From the IMG/VR virus record IMGVR_UViG_3300033388_002348, positions 1 through 42,700 of that record: DNA of 42,700 nucleotides; one strand, 5' to 3'. The notes under the pieces are model-generated. The model was given only the letters and a program-made list of their open reading frames with translations. It searched no databases and was not told where the DNA came from. Every line of letters begins with the position of its first letter. Position 1 is the first letter of the stretch. This DNA comes from a virus. Both the position numbers and the translations under genes were made by a program. Positions 36,136-42,700 of the stretch are shown here, in pieces.

Positions 36136-39100
36136 ATGCCACAAAAATTAGAAAACGACCCTGAGTTCAGAGCGTTACCTGATGGGGATAAAAAAATAGT
36201 TTATCTTAGCTTTTTTGATAAAAAGATTGCAGATGATGAATTTCGGTCACTTGATCCTCAGACACAGAATGCTGTTAAAGAGAATTATTTAAGCCGATAT
36301 AATCTATCTCTGCAAGAACCAGAACCAGAACCGGGTTTATTCCGAAGGGCTGGGGATGCCGCTTTGGGTGGCATTGATAAAGTTATTGAAGCAATCACCC
36401 CGGAAACTTTATCAGATGAGCTTTCAGACGACCTTCAGGACTCCAAGGTTGAACGATCTGCTAAAATAGACGACTCTATAAGTGACAAGTTGTTTGTTGC
36501 TCATGAACAGCAAATCCCGGAGCCAGAAAAAGGGTTTTTCGGTAAAAGGATACAAGTCGCCAAGAATGTAGGAACTCAAGCAGCCTTGGGCATTAAAGAT
36601 TTAGTTACTTCTGGGCTTGCCGAAGTAGAAGGTTTATCTGAGAACGATTTAAATTCAAAAGCGAAAGAAATAATAGACACATTTGAGTCTGAAAAAACTA
36701 TATCAGAAGAACCAACAGCCGCCATGATAAATAGGCCGATTGGTTTTAAACCACAGCTTGCTATGTTGGAGGTCGCAAAACTAAGTGACGACCAAAAAAA
36801 GATGTTAGCTAATCCGAATATTACAAAGGAAGAAAAACAGAAAGCAATATTAAACTATTTAAAGGAAAATCAAGCTTCTTCAGTACAAAATTATAAAAAA
36901 GTTATATCCAAATTCCCAAAAGAACCTGACAAGGAATTTGAAGGTGGTTTCCTTGGATTTATGGAAGATGTTACAACAACTCTTCCAAGATCAGCCGCAA
37001 GTATGGCTGCTACTGCCGTGAATGTACCATTAGGGGCAAATTTAATATATAGACAAACGCTTGGGTCAGCGTACCAAAAGCACATTGATAAAGGCATTGC
37101 GCCAGATGTGGCAAAGGATGCGGCAAATTTAGAATCAATAATATCCACTCCCTTAGAAACTTTTGGCAATATTTTCGGTTTAAAATTAATCAAAGGTGCT
37201 GCCGGGGCTATGATTGCAAAAACAGGGCTTGGAAAAAAGGCCACCGCATTAATCAGCAGGATATTATTATCATCTGCCGGCGGTGGGGCTGAAGAATATT
37301 TGCAAGCTCATTCTGAAGCTCTTGGAGATATTTACGCAGAAGATCCCGAAGCGTCTGCGGATGAAATGTTTGAGAAGTTTAAAGAAAAGGTCAGTACATC
37401 TGAATTTCAAAAAGGCGCTGGAAGGCAATTTGCTGTTGGTGCAGTGGCAGAAGGGTTGTTCCCATTGGCAGGGGCGGCTTTTTCTCAACAACAGGCACAA
37501 AAAGCAGGGCTTCCCGTTCCTCAAGAAACCGTTAAAGAAACCATTGAAGAGCCTAAAGAAGCGGCACCAGTTCAAGCAGAGCCTATCCAAGAGGCTCAAC
37601 CTGAAGTTACAGAAGCACCGCCGGTCACTGAGCAAATAGTCGAGCAAGAAGAAACTCCGGCAGAGGCACCACAAAAAGCCCAAGAAATAAATTTAAAGCT
37701 TGAAAAGAACCGTGCCGATATAAAAGCTATAAACAAAAAGAAAGTCTCTGATATGACGGAGAACGAAAAAGACATCGCCCTACATAGAAGCCAGATTACA
37801 GGTCTTAAAAATAGAAGGGCATACAATGAGGGTGCGAACGAAAGGAAAAAGCATCAATTTTTTGTTGACGCTAATTCTTTGAAATGGTTTAATGATAATA
37901 TAAGTCATGAAGCTGGAAACAAATTGCTTGAGTCAATCGGCGACTCAATACTCACAACAGAAATTGCAGATAGTGCTTATCATAGTTCAGGAGATGAATT
38001 TATAGTTGAGGGGGATGACCTTCAATTTGTAAACAACGAGTTAAAAAAAGCCAACGATTGGCTATTAACTAACCCTCTTCAGTTTGAAATGGAAGATGGG
38101 TCAAAGGTATCAATACCAGCGAGGTTTGAATATGGCACAGGAAAAACTCTTGAAGAAGCAGACAAAGATCTTATCAGGGCAAAAACTGAAGCTGAAACTC
38201 TTGGGATTAGGTCAGCAAGGGGCAAAACCCCTGCCGGTTTTACTGTCAGAGATGAAGCCAAAGGCGATTTGGATCAAAGGGGAGAGGTTCAAGCTGAAAT
38301 AACGAAGCCCACCGGACAGAAAGAGGATGTTCGTACCGGTGTACGGGAAAAAGAAAAAGTAACGTCAGCATTAAGATTAATGTTGGAAGAATCCGAGGGG
38401 AGTCAAACAAAATCTTCTTTCGTTGATGAAAGCGGGAAAAGGCAGTTTGTAAAAGCGTCCACTCCAAACTGGATGAAAGAAATTAACGAGGTCGCCAAAC
38501 TAAATAAAGATAGATTTTTTTCACGTTCTGAAATTAAAACCCTTCTTAATAAAGAGATATCTGGGCAACTCCTAACCCAAAAACAACAAAACAGATTTTT
38601 ATATTTGTCTGAGGCTGCTACAAAAATAAGTAAAACAGATCCAGACATAGTAAGCCAGCAAGATGCCGATTTATTAGAAAAGGAAGGATTTAAAATAATT
38701 GGCAAGAAAGAAACTGCTGGAGATTTGAACGCCGGCGACAAATTTTTCGGAACGGTTGACGGTGAAAAAGATACATACACTGTTAAAAAAATAGACAAAG
38801 ACGGAACTGTACATTTAATTAATGGGGTAAAAAAAGAACTTGATATATTTGACCAGGTTGATATTGTCGGAATAAAAAAGGCAAAAAAAGCCACCCCACA
38901 AACTGCATTTGCAGCCATTGGTAAAGCTCCGCAAAAAGCCGAAGGTAGACCAAGCGAGCTTAAAAAGCCACAATTAAAACCGTTAATTACGACATCTCAG
39001 AAGAAAAATATCCAGAAGAAAAAAGAGATAAAGAAAAAACAACTTGATATCACATCGGCAAAAGAGGCCAGAGAAGGCATCCAAACTATGATCAGAGACA

Positions 39101-41829
39101 GGCGGCATAGTCTGAATCTTGCATCTTACGAAACAAATCTTTTTATAAATGAGATTGAGCAGTCAACCACCAAGGCACAGCGGGAAGCTTTGCCGTTTAT
39201 TATTGAAAAAACAGGCGTTCCAAAAGAACTGAAACGACCTGATATAGAAAAAGCATATGATAAAAACAAAGAACATCTTAATGAAATAGCTTCACAGGTC
39301 CGAACACATTTTAATAAAAGCTGGCAGAAGATGAAAGAACACATTCCGGATATGTCAGCACAAGAAATTGAAAACTATGTAACCCATATATGGGATATCC
39401 CCCGAAGCAAACAACAAGAAGTTACAAACTGGTTTACAACCCGGAATCGATTCTTAAAGAAACGATACATAGAAACACTTGAAAAGGGTATAACCGAATT
39501 AGGTTTAAAGCCTAAAGTCCTGGATATCAGTGAAATAATAAGAGTTCATGATGCTGTCACAAACAAAGCGATCGAAAACGCTAAATTTGTTGAAGATCTA
39601 AAAGGGCTTAAAAAAGATGGCGTTTCTCTTATGGAACGATCTGATAAAGCCCCTCAAGATTGGGTTATGATCGACCATCCAGCACTAAGAAAAGGACTTG
39701 TTATTCCTGGTGATATCAAGACCGGTGAAAAGATTTCTCCACAACTTCAAGACATATTGACCGAGATGGGTGTAGCAATAGGCCGTAGAATATCACCAAA
39801 GGCTTTTGGTAAGGCAACCACAAAACTTGGTGAGTACCGAAGGGGAGAGCAGCCAGAAGTTAGATTTCAAAGGTTTATGGAGAATAAGACGATTGCCCAT
39901 GAAATCGGTCATCATATCGATACTGTTCTTAATCTTGGTGACCAATTTTTACAAAAACATAAAACAGAACTTTACGAATTAAATAAAAAAAGAATTAAAG
40001 ACTTCCCAGGAAAAGAAAGATATACAGAATCTACCGAGGAACAAATTGCGGAAGCATTTGCCTATCTATTCACAAATCCGGAACAAATGCAGAAAGTAGC
40101 ACCTACCTTGATGGCCGATCTATTAAATAGATTAAAAGAGGATGGCACACTATCAAAGCTTGTGGATTTTGATTTTGAGAGAAATGCGAAAAACTTAATT
40201 GAAGAGCAACTTAATACATTGGTCCAACTACCTGTTAAGGTTCATCCTGATTTAGCCAAACCTTTAAAGGTTGTGTTCGAAAGCAGATTTGACCATCCGG
40301 CAATAAAAGCGTTTGAAAATATATCAGGCGTTTTGAAAAAGACAAGCCTTAGTATATCTTTATTTCACCATATGGCACTTGGCGAAACAGGTGTGGCTAC
40401 AATCGGACTCCCACGGATAGCAAATATTTATCTTAACCCGGTAAAAATATATAACGCCTTGGTCAGGAATCAATTTGATGTATATAAAAATGAGCCACTT
40501 GCAAGGGACGCAATATCACACGGTGTACAGCTTGGAGCTACTTCTGATATACCTGTTCAAAAGATTCAAAAATTTCTGAATGATTTTGCATCTAAGACAA
40601 AAAATATTGTAGTTGTGAATAGAGCTACAAAACTTCTCAGTACGTTCAATGCAAAATGGGATTCAGCTTTATGGGACTATCTGCATGATACCCTTAAATT
40701 ATACGCCTTTGAATCATTAAGCAGCAAGATTGACCCGAAACTCGATCAGAAAAAAGCCAAGCAAGAAGTAGCTCAATTGGTCAATGACACATTCGGTGGG
40801 CAGAATTGGGATACATTAATGGTCAGCCCAAAGACCCAACAGGTTATGTCTTGGATGCTGTTAAGCCCTGATTGGACGATTTCAACCTTAAGACAGGCTT
40901 TGGCACCCACTGGTATAGGTTCAATATATAAAGAAACTGCTGGCGTTAGGCGGCGTGCTGGGGTGATGTTTTGGCTAAAGGCTGGGTTATATTTTGGAGT
41001 GGGTATTAATTTACTAAATATGGCCTTTAGGAGAGATGATGAGGAAGAAAATCCAGAGTTCTATAAAAGCAAGAAAAAAGGTAAGCTTGAACAAACTATG
41101 ATCGGGAATGCATTGGGCCATCAATCACATTTATTTGCCGGAAGGTATGAGGACGGAAGAGAACGATATATTAGATGGGGAAAACAGTTCAGGGAGCTAC
41201 CGGAGATGTTTTTTGAAGATGTTGGTTTTAGTCCGATCAGTGCGTCATTAAAAAAGATTGGTGGTAAGATGAATCCATTATTACAAATTACATCACAGAT
41301 AGCAACCGGGCATACATTATCAGGGTTTAAAAATGACGATGTTTACGGAAAAAAAGGATGGGATAAAACTTTCGGTATATTTAAAACTCTTTTAAAATCA
41401 CCGCTTCCGTTTAGTTCGAGGACGTTACTTTCCGAGCGGGCTGAATTTCATATAAGCGATATAGCACTCCCAAGCTCAAAGGGAATGAGCAGATATAAAA
41501 GCGTTGAGTTATTTAAAACAGCTATTATAAAACAGGATGAACAATTATTGCAGGAAGTCTATCAGGATACACTTGAAAACAATCTACCAGCGTATACTTT
41601 ATTTACGGCTGCATTGACATCATTAAAAGCTGAAGAATCGAGAGACTTCAACAGAGATTTAAAGGTAATAGAAGATATACAGAAAAGACTTCCGCTTTCC
41701 GATATTAAAGAAGCTGAAAGAGTTCAGAGAAAAATGAAACGGATGGCAAGGGAAGAGGTTGACAAGAAAGCTGGAATTAAACTACTAGAAACAGCGATTG
41801 AAGAATCGAAACAATATCAGGAGGAATAA
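36136..41829 (+). CDS. Giant ejection protein (gp16-position) with GGDEF-like and HExxH metallopeptidase domains
   Basis: 1,897 aa. It begins with EFRALPDGDKKIVYLSFFDKKIADDEFRSL, common in phage ejection proteins. Two hydrophobic/Gly-Ala stretches (around 280-300 and 340-380) may insert into membranes. Residues about 545-700 form a GGDEF-like domain: ITGLKNRRAYNE, VDANSLKWFNDNISHEAGNKLLESI, YHSSGDEFIVEG (SGDEF in place of GGDEF). Around 1253 AHEIGHHID is a zincin HExxH motif, with EEQIAEAFAYLF near 1300 supplying the third ligand. A membrane segment (WLKAGLYFGVGINLLNMAF) lies near 1615. The order and position equal P22 gene 16, but the size and enzyme domains recall polyvalent phage proteins injected with DNA. 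Confidence 0.8.
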   Translation: MPQKLENDPEFRALPDGDKKIVYLSFFDKKIADDEFRSLDPQTQNAVKENYLSRYNLSLQEPEPEPGLFRRAGDAALGGIDKVIEAITPETLSDELSDDLQDSKVERSAKIDDSISDKLFVAHEQQIPEPEKGFFGKRIQVAKNVGTQAALGIKDLVTSGLAEVEGLSENDLNSKAKEIIDTFESEKTISEEPTAAMINRPIGFKPQLAMLEVAKLSDDQKKMLANPNITKEEKQKAILNYLKENQASSVQNYKKVISKFPKEPDKEFEGGFLGFMEDVTTTLPRSAASMAATAVNVPLGANLIYRQTLGSAYQKHIDKGIAPDVAKDAANLESIISTPLETFGNIFGLKLIKGAAGAMIAKTGLGKKATALISRILLSSAGGGAEEYLQAHSEALGDIYAEDPEASADEMFEKFKEKVSTSEFQKGAGRQFAVGAVAEGLFPLAGAAFSQQQAQKAGLPVPQETVKETIEEPKEAAPVQAEPIQEAQPEVTEAPPVTEQIVEQEETPAEAPQKAQEINLKLEKNRADIKAINKKKVSDMTENEKDIALHRSQITGLKNRRAYNEGANERKKHQFFVDANSLKWFNDNISHEAGNKLLESIGDSILTTEIADSAYHSSGDEFIVEGDDLQFVNNELKKANDWLLTNPLQFEMEDGSKVSIPARFEYGTGKTLEEADKDLIRAKTEAETLGIRSARGKTPAGFTVRDEAKGDLDQRGEVQAEITKPTGQKEDVRTGVREKEKVTSALRLMLEESEGSQTKSSFVDESGKRQFVKASTPNWMKEINEVAKLNKDRFFSRSEIKTLLNKEISGQLLTQKQQNRFLYLSEAATKISKTDPDIVSQQDADLLEKEGFKIIGKKETAGDLNAGDKFFGTVDGEKDTYTVKKIDKDGTVHLINGVKKELDIFDQVDIVGIKKAKKATPQTAFAAIGKAPQKAEGRPSELKKPQLKPLITTSQKKNIQKKKEIKKKQLDITSAKEAREGIQTMIRDRRHSLNLASYETNLFINEIEQSTTKAQREALPFIIEKTGVPKELKRPDIEKAYDKNKEHLNEIASQVRTHFNKSWQKMKEHIPDMSAQEIENYVTHIWDIPRSKQQEVTNWFTTRNRFLKKRYIETLEKGITELGLKPKVLDISEIIRVHDAVTNKAIENAKFVEDLKGLKKDGVSLMERSDKAPQDWVMIDHPALRKGLVIPGDIKTGEKISPQLQDILTEMGVAIGRRISPKAFGKATTKLGEYRRGEQPEVRFQRFMENKTIAHEIGHHIDTVLNLGDQFLQKHKTELYELNKKRIKDFPGKERYTESTEEQIAEAFAYLFTNPEQMQKVAPTLMADLLNRLKEDGTLSKLVDFDFERNAKNLIEEQLNTLVQLPVKVHPDLAKPLKVVFESRFDHPAIKAFENISGVLKKTSLSISLFHHMALGETGVATIGLPRIANIYLNPVKIYNALVRNQFDVYKNEPLARDAISHGVQLGATSDIPVQKIQKFLNDFASKTKNIVVVNRATKLLSTFNAKWDSALWDYLHDTLKLYAFESLSSKIDPKLDQKKAKQEVAQLVNDTFGGQNWDTLMVSPKTQQVMSWMLLSPDWTISTLRQALAPTGIGSIYKETAGVRRRAGVMFWLKAGLYFGVGINLLNMAFRRDDEEENPEFYKSKKKGKLEQTMIGNALGHQSHLFAGRYEDGRERYIRWGKQFRELPEMFFEDVGFSPISASLKKIGGKMNPLLQITSQIATGHTLSGFKNDDVYGKKGWDKTFGIFKTLLKSPLPFSSRTLLSERAEFHISDIALPSSKGMSRYKSVELFKTAIIKQDEQLLQEVYQDTLENNLPAYTLFTAALTSLKAEESRDFNRDLKVIEDIQKRLPLSDIKEAERVQRKMKRMAREEVDKKAGIKLLETAIEESKQYQEE

Positions 41830-42700
41830 TGGCACAGATATTTAATTACCCGAAATTTCAAGCATTTTATACAAGCGGTGCTTCAATCGGTTTACCTTTG
41901 GTTGGTGGACAGCTTTACTTTTATGAAGAAGGTACAGCCACACCGAAGGATACTTTTCCCACAAGGGCTGATGCCGATGCCGGAACGAATGCAAATGCAA
42001 ACCCGGTTATATTAGATGCGAACGGTGAAGCAACTATTTGGCTATCAAATGACGGTCTGTACAAGGTTGTGTTGGATGACGCATTAGATGTTAACCAGTG
42101 GTCTGAAGATAACATTGGTAATGAATCCATTGATACAAAGATGGTGTTTTTAAGTGATTACGCTGACTTTGATACAGCAATAACCGATATCGACACATCA
42201 GAAACAACTTTATTTTTAGACACCACAGATACGGTATCGGCCAATGTAGCTGTCCCGTTAAATGTCGAAACAAGGTTCTTGGAATCTGGCCAATTGTCGA
42301 TTTCCGGGGGCTTTACAATTACATTTACGGGACCAATAACGGGTATTCCTGATTTTGTTGGGTCGGGTGACTTGGCAATAAATGGTGATTTACAGGCGGG
42401 TAATTATCAAATCTTTGGATCAAGCTTGACCGTAACCTTCGGTATTGAAGCTGTAAAAACAACTATGTTTTTTAATCCGATATGGTGGGATGCAGATGCC
42501 TCAGATGGAACAGATAAATATACATTGCTTCAGGCGGTTATGGACTCACTGCCTGTTGATGATTTTGGCGGGACACCGGACGGAATAAACAGAGGTATGA
42601 TTATTATACCTCCTGGAATGGCTTATGATTCTGGTGTTAATTCGGCACCATTACAGCAAAATTTAAAATGGAATCAATCAATTCTTGATATGTCCGGGCT
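41829..42700 (+). CDS. Tail fiber / tailspike protein, N-terminal part (continues at position 1)
   Basis: The ATG at 41829 overlaps the stop of the giant ejection gene (TAATG), after AGGAGG. The frame is open to the window end and continues through the repeat into 1-1207, giving 654 aa. The N-terminus FQAFYTSGASIGLPLVGGQLYFYEEGTATPKDT ... NPVILDANGEATIWLSNDGLYKVVL is the widespread virion-attachment module of short-tailed phage fibers. The expected role is adsorption; as last gene of the late operon it matches the P22 tailspike position. Confidence 0.85.
   Translation, partial: MAQIFNYPKFQAFYTSGASIGLPLVGGQLYFYEEGTATPKDTFPTRADADAGTNANANPVILDANGEATIWLSNDGLYKVVLDDALDVNQWSEDNIGNESIDTKMVFLSDYADFDTAITDIDTSETTLFLDTTDTVSANVAVPLNVETRFLESGQLSISGGFTITFTGPITGIPDFVGSGDLAINGDLQAGNYQIFGSSLTVTFGIEAVKTTMFFNPIWWDADASDGTDKYTLLQAVMDSLPVDDFGGTPDGINRGMIIIPPGMAYDSGVNSAPLQQNLKWNQSILDMSG
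42587..42700. repeat. Direct terminal repeat, right copy
   Basis: Exact copy of 1-114; see the left copy. Overlap of a circular assembly. Confidence 0.93.

Noticed and set aside
38403-38918. 171-aa minus-strand frame inside the giant ejection gene
   Set aside because: Antisense shadow with Phe/Ser-rich content and no ribosome binding site.

Overview
The window is essentially one complete genome of a short-tailed (P22-like, podovirus-type) bacteriophage. The last 114 bases (42587-42700) repeat the first 114 exactly, and the tail fiber gene that starts at 41829 runs in frame across this junction to 1207. The natural reading is a circularly closed assembly of about 42,586 bp. The host is not identifiable from the sequence. 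A Gram-negative bacterium is suggested by the P22-type head and tail genes, an LPS-type (GT9) glycosyltransferase domain, an SSB ending in the ETIPF tip and a twin-arginine signal peptide. The DNA is AT-rich. No integrase was recognised.

Layout. (1) 1-2432, rightward: the end of the tail fiber gene, then three small genes, two of them membrane proteins. (2) 2433-7163, leftward: an overlapping operon carrying, in transcription order, small unknown genes, a tRNA-like RNA, an M15-type endolysin, a holin, a putative OB-type protein, a YqaJ/lambda-exonuclease-type nuclease, SSB and small zinc-finger proteins. (3) 7188-7299: divergent promoters and operators next to a 66-aa Cro-like regulator. (4) 7507-7904: a gene-free stretch with three consecutive RNA-like elements closed by perfect stems; two share the same closing strands. 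(5) 7928-18969, rightward: small genes, a lambda-O-like replication protein with iterons inside its gene, a DNA methyltransferase with an inserted helix-turn-helix, a DnaB-like helicase, a deoxyribosyltransferase-like protein, a NinG/HNH-like nuclease, an acyl carrier protein and many small Cys-rich proteins. A pseudoknotted RNA candidate lies before the acyl carrier protein gene. (6) 19007-42700, rightward: a promoter with an 11-bp inverted repeat, terminase small and large subunits, portal, scaffold, major capsid, a duplicated probable decoration protein, and then gp4-, gp10-, fiber-, gp14-, gp7-, gp20- and gp16-like genes in P22 order, ending with the tail fiber.

How it fits together. The Cro-like regulator probably controls both divergent promoters. 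The right arm replicates the genome through the O-like protein, the iterons and the helicase. The left arm supplies recombination and lysis functions. The late block packages DNA into a P22-type head and builds a short tail. Oddities inside the late block are a methyltransferase-glycosyltransferase fusion, a pair of paralogs of which one carries a Tat signal, and a 1,897-aa ejection-type protein with a GGDEF-like domain and an HExxH metallopeptidase motif. The best candidates for undescribed biology are the RNA elements at 7507-7904, 16241-16311 and 5637-5712, the Tat paralog pair and the giant ejection protein.
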